The position numbers and the translations under genes are program-made. This document shows, in pieces, positions 19,506 through 28,099 of a stretch of 64,000 bases of DNA. The notes beneath the pieces were generated by a model, which worked only from the letters and a program-made list of their open reading frames with translations, made no database searches and was not told the origin of the DNA. The stretch comes from Quadrisphaera setariae. GTDB lineage: Bacteria; Actinomycetota; Actinomycetes; Actinomycetales; Quadrisphaeraceae. The stretch lies in contig NZ_VKAC01000006.1 in NCBI RefSeq assembly GCF_008041935.1, forward strand, positions 62,001 through 126,000, given 5' to 3'. Numbering within the stretch: the stretch's first letter is position 1; each line of letters begins with the position of its first letter.

Positions 19506-19546
19506 CGCCGGAGGCCCGGACCCCTGGGGGATCCGGGCCTCCGGCG
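19506..19546 (-). terminator. ino1 terminator
   Basis: Perfect 15-bp stem (19506-19520 with 19532-19546, CGCCGGAGGCCCGGA arms), 11-nt loop, 30 bp beyond the ino1 stop. Confidence 0.8.
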
Positions 19547-19575
19547 TCGCCGTCAGACGGTCACGAGGCGTTGCG

Positions 19576-20655
19576 TCAGCGCTCGTTGGTGCCGGCGATG
19601 AAGGCCTCGACGTCGTCCTTGGCCTTGTCGTCGCGCTTCTGCACCGGCGGCGACTTCATGAAGTACGACGACGGCGAGGTCAGCGGGCCGCCGATGCCGC
19701 GGTCCAGGCCGATCTTCGCGGCGCGCAGCGCGTCGATGATGACGCCGGCCGAGTTCGGGGAGTCCCAGACCTCGAGCTTGTACTCCATGTTCAGGGGCAC
19801 GTCGCCGAAGTTGCGGGCCTCCATGCGCACGTAGGCCCACTTGCGGTCGTCGAGCCACTCGACGTAGTCGCTCGGGCCGATGTGGACGTTGCGCTTGCCG
19901 AGGTCGTGGTCGACGTTGCTCGTCACGGCCTGCGTCTTGGAGATCTTCTTCGACTCGAGGCGGTCGCGCTCGAGCATGTTCTTGAAGTCCATGTTGCCGC
20001 CGACGTTCAGCTGGTACGTCCGGTCGACGATGACGCCGCGGTCCTCGAAGAGGCGCATCAGCGCGCGGTGCGTGATGGTCGCGCCGATCTGGCTCTTGAT
20101 GTCGTCACCGACGATCGGCACACCGGCGTCGGTGAACTTCTGCGCCCACTCCGGGTCGGAGGCGATGAACACCGGCAGGGCGTTGACGAAGCCGACCTTG
20201 GCGTCGATGGCGCACTGCGCGTAGAACTCCGCGGCGTCCTCGGAACCGACGGGCAGGTAGCAGACCAGGACGTCGACGCGGGCGTCCTTGAGCGCCTGCA
20301 CCACGTCGACCGGCTCGGCGTCAGACTCCTCGATGGTCTCGCGGTAGTACTTGCCGAGGCCGTCGTGCGTGACACCGCGCTGCACCGGCACGCCCATGGG
20401 GGGCACGTCGGAGATCTTGATGGTGTTGTTCTCCGAGTTGAAGATGGCCTCGGAGAGGTCGAAGCCGACCTTCTTGGCGTCCACGTCGAACGCGGCCACG
20501 AACTCGATGTCGCGGATGTGGTACTCGCCGAAGCGGACGTGCATCAGGCCGGGGACGGTCGCGTCGTCCGCGGCGTCCTTGTAGTACTCGACGCCCTGGA
20601 TCAGGGACGCGGCGCAGTTGCCGACGCCCACGACGGCGACGCGGATGGAGCCCAT
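19576..20655 (-). CDS. ino1: Inositol-3-phosphate synthase
   Basis: 359-aa NAD-dependent enzyme converting glucose 6-phosphate to myo-inositol 3-phosphate, feeding phosphatidylinositol, mycothiol and related actinobacterial metabolites. The Rossmann start is [16 protein letters not shown]; other conserved blocks are [53 protein letters not shown] and the [15 protein letters not shown] segment. ATG 20655 is chosen since AGGAGAG stands 5 nt upstream; five extra codons are open above. It lies 11 bp after padR on the same strand, the arrangement seen in mycobacteria and Streptomyces. Confidence 0.96.
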   Translation of the reverse strand: MGSIRVAVVGVGNCAASLIQGVEYYKDAADDATVPGLMHVRFGEYHIRDIEFVAAFDVDAKKVGFDLSEAIFNSENNTIKISDVPPMGVPVQRGVTHDGLGKYYRETIEESDAEPVDVVQALKDARVDVLVCYLPVGSEDAAEFYAQCAIDAKVGFVNALPVFIASDPEWAQKFTDAGVPIVGDDIKSQIGATITHRALMRLFEDRGVIVDRTYQLNVGGNMDFKNMLERDRLESKKISKTQAVTSNVDHDLGKRNVHIGPSDYVEWLDDRKWAYVRMEARNFGDVPLNMEYKLEVWDSPNSAGVIIDALRAAKIGLDRGIGGPLTSPSSYFMKSPPVQKRDDKAKDDVEAFIAGTNER

Positions 20656-20666
20656 CCGTTCTCTCC

Positions 20667-21344
20667 TCACTGGTTGGACGACAGCTGGCCGGACGGCTGG
20701 CTGGTGGTGCTGGCCGGTCCCGTCCCGTCAGCGCTGGGTCGCGCGGAGGGGGAGGGCGGCGGTGCGTGCGGGGACCTGGTCGGAGCCCCGGGCCCGGACC
20801 CGGAGCTGCGCTCCCGCTCGACGAGCTCGTCGAGCCAGCGCAGCTCCCGCTCCAGGGAGTCGGTGGTGTGGCGGTGCAGCTCCGCGGACCAGCTGTCCGC
20901 CCGGGCGCTGGCGCCTGCGGCGCTCACGCGCTCGAGCCGCTCGACCACGCGGGTGCGGCGCCCCTCGAGGATGCGCAGCCGTGTGGCGGGGTCGGTGCTG
21001 CCGAAGAAGGCGAAGTGGACGTCGAACTGCTCGTCCTCCCACGTCGCCGGCCCGGAGTTGGCGAGCAGCGAGCGGAGCTGGGCCCGGCCGGCGTCGGTGA
21101 GCTGGTAGACGACGCGGCTGCGCTTGCCGGCGAGCGGCGGCGTGGCGGTGGTGGGCGAGCTCTGCGTGATCCAGCCGCGCTCCTCCATGGAGCGCAGGGC
21201 CGGGTAGAGGCTGCCGAAGGAGATGCGACGCCGCAGCGGTCCGATGACGAGGTCGATCCGCTTGCGCAGCTCGTAGCCGTGCAGGGGGGCGTCGTCGAGG
21301 AGCCCGAGGACGGCGATGGTGAGCGCGTCGGAGCCTCGTGCCAC
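20667..21344 (-). CDS. PadR-family transcriptional regulator
   Basis: 225-aa PadR regulator. The winged helix-turn-helix is [20 protein letters not shown] followed by [19 protein letters not shown], with the wing [15 protein letters not shown]. The C-terminal part is helical, and the last about 30 residues are Pro/Gly/Ser-rich. GTG 21344 follows AGGAGG by 8 nt. It is encoded just upstream of ino1, as in M. tuberculosis Rv0047c-Rv0046c, and a perfect palindrome of PadR type stands 57 bp before its start, so autoregulation and control of ino1 and possibly ponA are likely. Confidence 0.9.
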   Translation of the reverse strand: MARGSDALTIAVLGLLDDAPLHGYELRKRIDLVIGPLRRRISFGSLYPALRSMEERGWITQSSPTTATPPLAGKRSRVVYQLTDAGRAQLRSLLANSGPATWEDEQFDVHFAFFGSTDPATRLRILEGRRTRVVERLERVSAAGASARADSWSAELHRHTTDSLERELRWLDELVERERSSGSGPGAPTRSPHAPPPSPSARPSADGTGPASTTSQPSGQLSSNQ

Positions 21345-21400
21345 GCGCTCGTCCTCCTCTGCTGACGTCCTGGTGCCCGTCCGGTGGAGCGCGGGAGCGA

Positions 21401-21427
21401 GCGGATGTATCGAGTCGATACATCCGC
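21401..21427. promoter_or_regulatory. Palindromic PadR operator
   Basis: Perfect palindrome of 13+1+13 bp whose core ATGTATCGA-G-TCGATACAT contains the ATGT/ACAT half-sites known for PadR proteins. It lies between the divergent padR-ino1 and ponA units. It is also strikingly AT-richer than its surroundings. Nothing else is evident in 21345-21602 except a weak AGGGA before the ponA start. Confidence 0.8.
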
Positions 21428-21602
21428 GGACTGTAGCCACGGTTCGGCGCGTGCGCGAGTCGTGACCCACCCGTGCAGCCGAAGCCCCGTGGGGGACCAG
21501 GCCAGCGCCGCATACTGGCGGGGACTCGAGACCGCTCCACCCGCGGCGGCACCGGGCCCAGGACGGGCCGGCGGCGCCCGCACGACTCCAGGGACGCACC
21601 CG

Positions 21603-24008
21603 GTGCCTTCTCACCCCCAGGCCCCCAGCCGACGCTCCGCGCCCGCCGCCCGCCCGGCGGCCCGCACGGCCGACCCGCGCCACGGTGGAGCCGGTGGCGC
21701 GCGGCCGCCGGCGCCGAAGAAGCGCCGCCGCTGGATCCCGTCGTGGCAGCTGGTGGTCGGCGGGTTCCTGCTGTTGGTGATCATCGTGGTGGGCGCGGGC
21801 ACCTTCGCCTACGCGACCACTCCCACGCCCTCGCTCAACGCGGACGCCCTCAAGGCCACGACGACGGTCTACTACGCAGACGGCCAGACGGTCATGGCCG
21901 AGCTGAACGACGGCATCGACAGGAAGCCGCTGACCGAGGAGCAGATGCCCAAGTCGGCCAAGGACGCCGCCGTCGCCTCGGAGGACCGCACCTTCTACGA
22001 GAACAAGGGCGTCTCCGTCACGGGCGTCGGGCGAGCTGTCTGGGGCGTCCTCACCGGGAACCCGAACCTCGGCGGCGGCTCAACGATCACGCAGCAGTAC
22101 GTGAAGAACATCACGGGCAACGACCAGCGCGCCTACACGCGCAAGGCCACCGAGGCCATCCAGGCGCTCAAGGTGGACCAGCAGTACTCCAAGGACCAGA
22201 TCCTCACGAGCTACCTCAACACCGTCTACTTCGGGCGCGGCGCGTACGGCATCGGTGCCGCGACCGAGGCCTACTTCGGGCCCGACGTCGACCCGAGCCA
22301 ACTCACCAACGAGCAGGCGGCGCTCCTCATCGGCATCCTCCCGGCGCCCTCCGCGTGGGATCCGGCCAACAGCCCGGAGAACGCGCAGAAGCGCTACACG
22401 TACGTCATGGGCGCCATGGCGACGATGGGGTACGTCACTGCTGAGGAAGTCGCGGCCAACCCGGAGATGCCCGGCACCGTGCAGCAGGACAAGCCGAAGT
22501 GGTTCCAAGGTCCGCGCGGTTACGTGCTCAACGCCATCGTCAAGGAGCTGGCCAGCAAGGATCTCCGCTTCACTGGCCTGGACGGCGTCAACCGGACTCT
22601 CGCGACTACGGACGACGTCGCGACGGCAGGCCTCAAGATCGTCTCCACGATCGACGCCACCAAGCAGCAGGCGGCTGAGGAGACGATGGGTGACACGAGC
22701 GTGCTGCCGGCCAAGGGTCGTCCCGACACGCTGCGAGCGGGACTGGTCTCAGTCGACCCGGCCACCGGGGGGGTCGTTGCGATGTACGGCGGTCCGGACT
22801 ACCTGACCCAGCCCTTCGACGCCGTCAACCAGGGGAAGGCGCAGGCCGGCTCGACGTTCAAGCCGATCACTCTGCTGGCGGCCTTGCAGAACGGCACGAC
22901 GGACGGTCAGGCCATCGACCTGTCGGACACCTTCGACGGCGCCAGCCCGCAGACCTTCGCTGGCACCCCGGTGTCGAACTACGGCAGCGGGCGGGGTGAG
23001 CAGTTCGGCGACATCAACCTGGTCAAGGCGACGGCCGAGTCGGTGAACACCGTCTACGTTCACCTCAACCAGGAGATCGGCCCGCGCACCACGGCCAAGA
23101 CCGCCGGGCAGCTCGGGGTCACGATGGAGGGCAACTCCAAGGACGCCTTGGTCAACGTGCTGGGGAGCTCGGCGGTCTACCCCATCCAGATGGCGCAGGC
23201 CTACGCGGCCCTCGCCAACGGCGGCACGGTGAACCCCGCCCACTACGTCCAGCAGGCCACTCTCGGCGACACCGACTACGCCGTCTACACGGCCAACCCG
23301 AACGCCGGGACCAAGCCGTTCACCGACGAGGCGGTGACCGACACCGTCTACGCCATGCAGGCCGTCACCAAGCAGGGCGGTACAGCGGCGAGCATCGGCA
23401 AGGCCTTCGGCAAGCGCCCGATCGCCGGCAAGACCGGGACGACCAACGGCAACAAGGCCGCCTGGTTCAACGGGTTCACCCCGCAGCTGCAGACGGCCGT
23501 CGTGCTGTACAACAGCGGGCCGGACGGGGAGGAGCTGTCCATCCCCGGCTGGGGTGGCGTCAAGGAGGTCACCGGGGCCACCTACCCGGCGCGCATCTGG
23601 ACCTCGTACATGACCAAGGCGCTCAAGGGCACCAAGGTCGAGCAGTTCTCCTCGCCGTCGAAGCAGGTGAGCTCGGACCCGACGCCGACGGCGACCCCGA
23701 CGCCCACCGAGACCGCGACGGCGTCGCCCACCGACACCCCCTCGGACGGCGCGACCGCCAGCCCGTCCGACGGCGCCACCGACGGTGCGTCCGACGGCCC
23801 GGGCGGTGGCCAGGGCGAGAACAACGGCAACGGCGGCGGCAACGGCAACGGCAACGGCGGTGGCCAGGGACAGGACCAGGGCGACACCGCCCAGGCGGCC
23901 GGCCCCAACGGCCTGTCCGACCGGGTGGCCGCACGGCTGAACCAGGCGCGTCCTGGTCAGCAGCCCACCGGCGGCCCCGCGGGCCCGGGCGCCCGCGGTC
24001 AGGGCTGA
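21603..24008 (+). CDS. ponA: Class A penicillin-binding protein (transglycosylase/transpeptidase)
   Basis: Bifunctional peptidoglycan synthase of about 801 aa. A Pro/Arg-rich cytoplasmic tail precedes one transmembrane helix (LVVGGFLLLVIIVVGAGTFAYA). The GT51 domain shows ASEDRTFYENKGV (catalytic Glu), GGGSTITQQYVKN and SYLNTVYFGRGAYGI. The transpeptidase domain shows AGSTFKPI (SxxK), ESVNTVYVH (SxN) and AGKTGTT (KTG). A Ser/Thr/Asp- then Gly/Asn-rich C-terminal tail of about 120 residues is probably wall-exposed and disordered. GTG 21603 has AGGGA 9 nt upstream; GTG 21462 or 21489 are alternatives. It matches ponA1 (Rv0050) in position. Confidence 0.93.
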   Translation: MPSHPQAPSRRSAPAARPAARTADPRHGGAGGARPPAPKKRRRWIPSWQLVVGGFLLLVIIVVGAGTFAYATTPTPSLNADALKATTTVYYADGQTVMAELNDGIDRKPLTEEQMPKSAKDAAVASEDRTFYENKGVSVTGVGRAVWGVLTGNPNLGGGSTITQQYVKNITGNDQRAYTRKATEAIQALKVDQQYSKDQILTSYLNTVYFGRGAYGIGAATEAYFGPDVDPSQLTNEQAALLIGILPAPSAWDPANSPENAQKRYTYVMGAMATMGYVTAEEVAANPEMPGTVQQDKPKWFQGPRGYVLNAIVKELASKDLRFTGLDGVNRTLATTDDVATAGLKIVSTIDATKQQAAEETMGDTSVLPAKGRPDTLRAGLVSVDPATGGVVAMYGGPDYLTQPFDAVNQGKAQAGSTFKPITLLAALQNGTTDGQAIDLSDTFDGASPQTFAGTPVSNYGSGRGEQFGDINLVKATAESVNTVYVHLNQEIGPRTTAKTAGQLGVTMEGNSKDALVNVLGSSAVYPIQMAQAYAALANGGTVNPAHYVQQATLGDTDYAVYTANPNAGTKPFTDEAVTDTVYAMQAVTKQGGTAASIGKAFGKRPIAGKTGTTNGNKAAWFNGFTPQLQTAVVLYNSGPDGEELSIPGWGGVKEVTGATYPARIWTSYMTKALKGTKVEQFSSPSKQVSSDPTPTATPTPTETATASPTDTPSDGATASPSDGATDGASDGPGGGQGENNGNGGGNGNGNGGGQGQDQGDTAQAAGPNGLSDRVAARLNQARPGQQPTGGPAGPGARGQG

Positions 24009-24074
24009 CGAGGGGCTGGCGAGGGACTGGCGGGGCTGGCGGGCACCCCCAGCGGACGGTGGGACGATCCGGTC

Positions 24075-25463
24075 GTGGGTGCACCCAGCCGCAGCGACGG
24101 CGTCGTCAGGGCCGCCAGCGAGGTCGTGGGCGGCCCGCTCGGTGACCGCGCCGCCACGGCTCCCGGAGGCGGCGGGGGAAGTCGCCTGTGGGGCGCCGGT
24201 CCCCTGCTGGCCCTGGCGGCCGTCGTGCCGGTCGCTCTGGCGGCGCTGACCCGCCAGCACTGCCGCACCACCGGGTGGACCTCGCCCGACCAGTTCGTCC
24301 ACGCCTGCTACTCCGACGTCCCCGCCCTCGTGGCGAACGCCGACGGCGCCAGCGGGCAGCCGCCGACCACCGCCGTCCTCCTGCGCCTGCTCGACCTGGT
24401 CGGCTCCACGCCCCGCGGCGCCTTCGACGCCTCGGTGCTGCTGGCGGCCCTGGCGCTGTCCCTGGCCGCCGTGCTCGTCGTGAGGGCCCGCGCCGGGGTG
24501 GCGGGCGCCTCGGGGTGGGACGCGGCGCTCGTGGCCCTCAGCCCCGTGGTCGTCACCGCGGGTCTCGTCTCGGTGGACCTCGTGGCCGTGACCCTCCTGG
24601 CCGGCGCGCTGCTCGCCCTGGCGCGCCGCCACCCGGCCGTGGCGGGTGCGCTCATCGGCCTCGCGGCAGGCGTCAGACCGGCGGCCGCACTCGTCGTCGT
24701 CGCGATCTGGCTGGTGGTGCTGCTCGGGCGGCGGAGCCGCAGGGGCGGGCCGTCCGAGGACCAGCCGCTGGCGGTGCTGGACGCCACGGCCGCCACGGCC
24801 GCGGCGGTGCTGGCGGGTGGCCTCATCACGCTCGTGTCGAGCCTGCCCCTCGGCGGGCAGGACGGCGGGTCGCGCTGGTGGGACGGCTCCGGCGGAGCGG
24901 GCTTCGGGTCGCTCTGGCTGCTGCCCGGGCTGCAGGGAGACCTGCCCGACGGTGGCCAGCTGCCCTGGTCCGCCCTGCCCGCGGGGGCCGTGACGGCCCT
25001 CGCGGGCGTCGGGCTGCTCGTCGTCGTCCTGCTCGCGGCCGCGGCCGCGGCGAGGACCGCCGGGGCCGACCCGGTCCGACGGCTGGCCGCGGTGGCGCTG
25101 GTGCTCGTGGCGGGCGGGCTGGCCGTCTCCCCCAGCGTCCCGGTCCAGGCGACCCTCGTGGTGCTGCCGCTGGCCGCCGTCGCGGCGCCGCGCTGGCGCG
25201 ACCACCTCCCCTGGGCGCTCACCGAGTGCGCCTACGGAACCGCCACCTGGCTCTACCTGTACGCCACCAGCTCCTCCGACGGGCGCGGCATGTCCCCCGG
25301 CGGGTACGCCGTCCTCCTCGTGCTGCGGCTCGCGGCGCTCGGGTACCTCGCCGTCCAGGGCGTCAGGACGACGACGCGGTCCGCCGCGCCCCCGGGCTCG
25401 CGGCGAGCCGCCCGCGCCGCTGACGACGACGTCAAGGCGCTCTCTCCGCAACCGGTAGACTGA
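24075..25463 (+). CDS. GT87/DUF2029-like polytopic membrane protein
   Basis: 462-aa protein with about 10 hydrophobic helices, related in position and composition to the membrane glycosyltransferase-like protein between ponA and rpsF in actinobacteria (Rv0051 in M. tuberculosis). The extracytoplasmic loop after helix 1 is conserved-looking (RQHCRTTGWTSPDQFVHACYSD), and the helix blocks LAAGVRPAAALVVVAIWLVVLL and SPSVPVQATLVVLPL support a GT-C fold. Substrate is unknown; a polyprenyl-phosphate sugar transfer role is inferred only from the family. GTG 24075 is 66 bp after ponA. Confidence 0.75.
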   Translation: MGAPSRSDGVVRAASEVVGGPLGDRAATAPGGGGGSRLWGAGPLLALAAVVPVALAALTRQHCRTTGWTSPDQFVHACYSDVPALVANADGASGQPPTTAVLLRLLDLVGSTPRGAFDASVLLAALALSLAAVLVVRARAGVAGASGWDAALVALSPVVVTAGLVSVDLVAVTLLAGALLALARRHPAVAGALIGLAAGVRPAAALVVVAIWLVVLLGRRSRRGGPSEDQPLAVLDATAATAAAVLAGGLITLVSSLPLGGQDGGSRWWDGSGGAGFGSLWLLPGLQGDLPDGGQLPWSALPAGAVTALAGVGLLVVVLLAAAAAARTAGADPVRRLAAVALVLVAGGLAVSPSVPVQATLVVLPLAAVAAPRWRDHLPWALTECAYGTATWLYLYATSSSDGRGMSPGGYAVLLVLRLAALGYLAVQGVRTTTRSAAPPGSRRAARAADDDVKALSPQPVD

Positions 25464-25562
25464 CCCGCTGGTCCGGGTCCCCGGACCACTGCCGCCCGTG
25501 AGGGCGGCGCCTCCTGTCACGGAGAGACCGTGACCGCCGAGTCCAGAGGAGGTGGGCCGCTG

Positions 25563-25853
25563 ATGCGCGCCTACGAACTGATGGTCATCCTCGACGCCGA
25601 GCTCGAGGAGCGCACCGTCGCCCCGTCGCTCGACAGGTTCCTCAACGTCGTCCGCGCCGACGGTGGCACCGTCGAGAACGTCGACATCTGGGGCCGTCGT
25701 CGCCTGGCCTACGACATCGACAAGAAGTCCGAGGGCATCTACGCCGTCGTGACCATGAAGACCGAGCCGGCCACGGCCAAGGAGCTCGACCGCCAGCTCA
25801 ACCTCAACGAGGCCGTGCTGCGCACCAAGCTCCTCCGCCTCGAGAACGCCTGA
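25563..25853 (+). CDS. rpsF: 30S ribosomal protein bS6
   Basis: 96-aa bS6, first gene of the rpsF-ssb-rpsR-rplI operon. The N terminus [17 protein letters not shown] and the core [17 protein letters not shown] are diagnostic. ATG 25563 gives the standard length; AGGAGG at 25546-25551 is 11 nt away. Upstream, TAGACT at about 25456 in the end of the previous gene is a possible -10 element, giving a leader of about 100 nt; bS6/bS18 leaders carry autoregulatory structures in many bacteria, though I cannot confirm one here. Confidence 0.96.
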   Translation: MRAYELMVILDAELEERTVAPSLDRFLNVVRADGGTVENVDIWGRRRLAYDIDKKSEGIYAVVTMKTEPATAKELDRQLNLNEAVLRTKLLRLENA

Positions 25854-25936
25854 GACCCGCTGTCGGCGCCGACTGCTAGACCGGCGCTGCACGCGGACCG
25901 CACGCGACACGACCCCCAGCTGCTGAGGAGCACACC

Positions 25937-26521
25937 ATGGCCGGCGAGACGACGATCACCGTCATCGGCAACCTGACGAGCGATCCGGAGCTGCGGTTCA
26001 CCCCGTCCGGGGCTGCCGTGGCCGGCTTCACCGTGGCGTCCACGCCCCGCACGTTCGACCGCCAGAGCAACGAGTGGAAGGACGGGGAGACCCTGTTCAT
26101 GCGCTGCTCGGTCTGGCGCGACGCGGCGGAGAACGTCGCCGAGTCCCTGACCCGCGGCACGCGGGTCATCGTCACCGGCCGCCTGGTCTCTCGCTCGTAC
26201 GAGACCAAGGAGGGCGAGAAGCGCACCACCATGGAGATGCAGGTCGACGAGATCGGCCCGTCCCTGAGGTACGCCAACGCCAAGGTCAACAAGACCCAGC
26301 GCTCCGGCGGTGGCGGTGGTGGCGGCGGCTTCGGCGGTGGCGGCGGCCAGGGCGGGGGCGGCGGCTTCGGCGGCGGTTCCAGCTCCGGCGGCTCCTCCGG
26401 CGGCGGCCAGGCCAACGACCCGTGGGCCACCGGCCCCTCGGGCGGTGGCGGCGGCCAGAGCTCCGGCTCCGGGGGCGGCAGCTGGGGCGGCGGCTCGTTC
26501 AACGACGACCCGCCGTTCTGA
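25937..26521 (+). CDS. ssb: Single-stranded DNA-binding protein
   Basis: 194-aa SSB protecting single-stranded DNA in replication and repair. The OB fold fills residues 1-115 ([38 protein letters not shown]). A long Gly/Ser-rich linker (residues 125-185) follows, and the acidic tip FNDDPPF, which recruits partner enzymes, ends the protein. GAGGAG precedes the ATG by 7 nt. Genomic place between rpsF and rpsR is universal in actinobacteria. Confidence 0.97.
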   Translation: MAGETTITVIGNLTSDPELRFTPSGAAVAGFTVASTPRTFDRQSNEWKDGETLFMRCSVWRDAAENVAESLTRGTRVIVTGRLVSRSYETKEGEKRTTMEMQVDEIGPSLRYANAKVNKTQRSGGGGGGGGFGGGGGQGGGGGFGGGSSSGGSSGGGQANDPWATGPSGGGGGQSSGSGGGSWGGGSFNDDPPF

Positions 26522-26606
26522 CAGACGGCTCTTCCAGACCCACAGACCACATCCACCATCCCGGCCCCTGCCAGCGGGGCCGGGCTCTCAGAGAGGGAGC
26601 TCCACG

Positions 26607-26843
26607 ATGGCCAAGCCCGCTGTGCGCAAGCCCAAGAAGAAGGTCAACCCGCTCAAGGCGGCGAAGATCACCACGGTCGACTACAAGGACACCGCGCTGC
26701 TGCGGAAGTTCATCTCCGACCGCGGCAAGATCCGCGCCCGCCGCGTGACCGGTGTGTCCGTCCAGGAGCAGCGCCAGATCGCCACCGCCGTGAAGAACGC
26801 GCGCGAGATGGCCCTGCTGCCCTACACCAGCTCGCCGCGCTGA
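26607..26843 (+). CDS. rpsR: 30S ribosomal protein bS18
   Basis: 78-aa bS18. The conserved core is [20 protein letters not shown] with [20 protein letters not shown]. It pairs with bS6 in the small-subunit platform, and the genes are co-transcribed. GAGAGGGAG stands 6 nt before ATG 26607. There are no CxxC zinc-binding pairs, so this is the zinc-free form. Confidence 0.97.
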   Translation: MAKPAVRKPKKKVNPLKAAKITTVDYKDTALLRKFISDRGKIRARRVTGVSVQEQRQIATAVKNAREMALLPYTSSPR

Positions 26844-26868
26844 CCCGGCTGACAGAGGAGACCGAGAG

Positions 26869-27318
26869 ATGAAGCTCATCCTCACGCAGGAGGTCACCGG
26901 CCTCGGTGCCCCCGGCGACGTCGTCGACGTCAAGGACGGCTACGGCCGCAACTACCTCGTGCCCCGCGGTCTGGCCACCGGCTGGACCAAGGGCGGCGAG
27001 AAGCAGGTCGCGCAGATCCGCGCGGCCCGCGCCACCCGCGAGCTGGCCTCCATCGACGAGGCCAAGTCCGTCAAGCAGCGCCTGGAGTCCGCTCCGGTGA
27101 AGCTGCAGGTGCGCACCGGCACCGGCGGCCGCCTGTTCGGGTCCGTGACCCCGTCGCTGGTCGCCAGCGCGGTGAAGGACTCCACGGGCACGTCGATCGA
27201 CCACCGCAAGGTCGAGATCGGCAACCCCATCCGGTCCACCGGTGAGTACACCGTGCAGGTCCGCCTGCACCCCGAGGTGTCCGCCTCGATCGACGTGCAG
27301 GTCGTCCCGGAGGCCTGA
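26869..27318 (+). CDS. rplI: 50S ribosomal protein bL9
   Basis: 149-aa bL9. The N-terminal RNA-binding domain is [20 protein letters not shown] with [16 protein letters not shown], a long connecting helix follows ([20 protein letters not shown]), and the C-terminal domain ends in [17 protein letters not shown] lies 9 nt before the ATG. It is the last gene of the rpsF operon, and two strong hairpins follow. Confidence 0.97.
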   Translation: MKLILTQEVTGLGAPGDVVDVKDGYGRNYLVPRGLATGWTKGGEKQVAQIRAARATRELASIDEAKSVKQRLESAPVKLQVRTGTGGRLFGSVTPSLVASAVKDSTGTSIDHRKVEIGNPIRSTGEYTVQVRLHPEVSASIDVQVVPEA

Positions 27319-27345
27319 GCCCCCGGCAGTGCCGCTGCACCACCT

Positions 27346-27379
27346 CGACGCCCGTCCCGCTCCTGCGGGGCGGGCGTCG
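27346..27379 (+). terminator. Terminator of the rpsF-ssb-rpsR-rplI operon
   Basis: 15-bp stem with one G-T pair (27346-27360 and 27365-27379), TCCT loop, 27 bp after the rplI stop. Confidence 0.85.
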
Positions 27380-27477
27380 TCGTGTCCCAGCGCAGGACGA
27401 CGACGGGGTGGGGTGTGCGCCTGGCGGGAGCCCCCCGCTGGCCGAGCTCCTGCGGGGGCGCGGGGTCGCTCCGTCTC

Positions 27478-27534
27478 GGTGGGGGCGCAGAGTCCCGGGT
27501 GTGACCCTCCCGGCCGGGACTCTGCGTCCCCACC
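27478..27534. repeat. Second long inverted repeat after rplI
   Basis: 21-bp arms (27478-27498 and 27514-27534) with a single G-T mismatch and a 15-nt spacer. It could be a back-up terminator, or a structured small RNA or regulatory element, since the first terminator already ends the operon 100 bp earlier. Confidence 0.7.
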
Positions 27535-28099
27535 GGGATCCGGCGTCCCCAGCGGTGGTGGACGGCGCGCCGCTTCATGACCCACAGCAACGCTGTGGAG
27601 AACGTCCATCAGCGCTGCGTCACCACCGGCGCGTCGCTCGCGACACGCCGGTGCAGCGACACGCCGCAACCTGCAGTTCACCCTGTGGACGGTTCTCCGT
27701 CCACACCCGGTGGATGGAAGACGCTGCAGGTCAGGGCCGCTGAAACGCTGATCCACCAGGGGTTATCCACAGTTGTCCACAGGTCTGTCCCCAGGTTGTG
27801 GATAACTCTGCTCGCCTGCGTCGCAGGTGGGAGCGCTGCCGCTCCCGGCTGTCCACAGGGGCGACGCGCCGAGCTGCGCTCGCCGACGTCCGCACCCCCT
27901 CCGGGCGCTTACCGTCGGGAGTGCCACCGACTCCGCGGCAGCAGACGGCGAGCGCCCTCCGGCCTCCCGTCCACCCTGTTCCGCCGTCGGCCCACGGACT
28001 GTCGGTGGTGGGTGGCTAGATGTGCCCAGCAGCACGAGCAGGTGGGACGAGGACGGGTGGGCGGGGTTCCGCCCAGGAGAGGCGGGAGGGCCGACACGG
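27535..28099 (+). promoter_or_regulatory. dnaB upstream region with a DnaA-box cluster
   Basis: Non-coding stretch before dnaB. It holds three exact DnaA boxes: TTATCCACA at 27763-27771, TTGTCCACA at 27773-27781 and an inverted TTATCCACA at 27797-27805. Near-matches lie at 27594-27602 (inverted) and 27849-27857. The outer pair forms a 10-bp inverted repeat. TAGATG at 28017-28022 could be a -10 element. I see no convincing gene between 27535 and 28099; the dnaB frame is open through much of it but shows no DnaB similarity. Confidence 0.75.

Noticed and set aside
22749-25910. A 1053-codon open frame on the minus strand opposite ponA, the GT87-like gene and rpsF
   Set aside because: It has Gly/Arg/His-rich low-complexity translation, no family motif, and lies opposite three well-supported genes; it is the usual antisense artefact of high-GC DNA.
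27763-27857. The DnaA boxes as the chromosome origin
   Set aside because: Only three exact boxes, no AT-rich unwinding tract, and jag-rsmG-parAB at the left edge place oriC outside the window beside dnaA.
28022-28099. GTG 28022 as dnaB start
   Set aside because: It overlaps a possible -10 box and adds residues not seen in other DnaB N termini; ATG 28100 is preferred.
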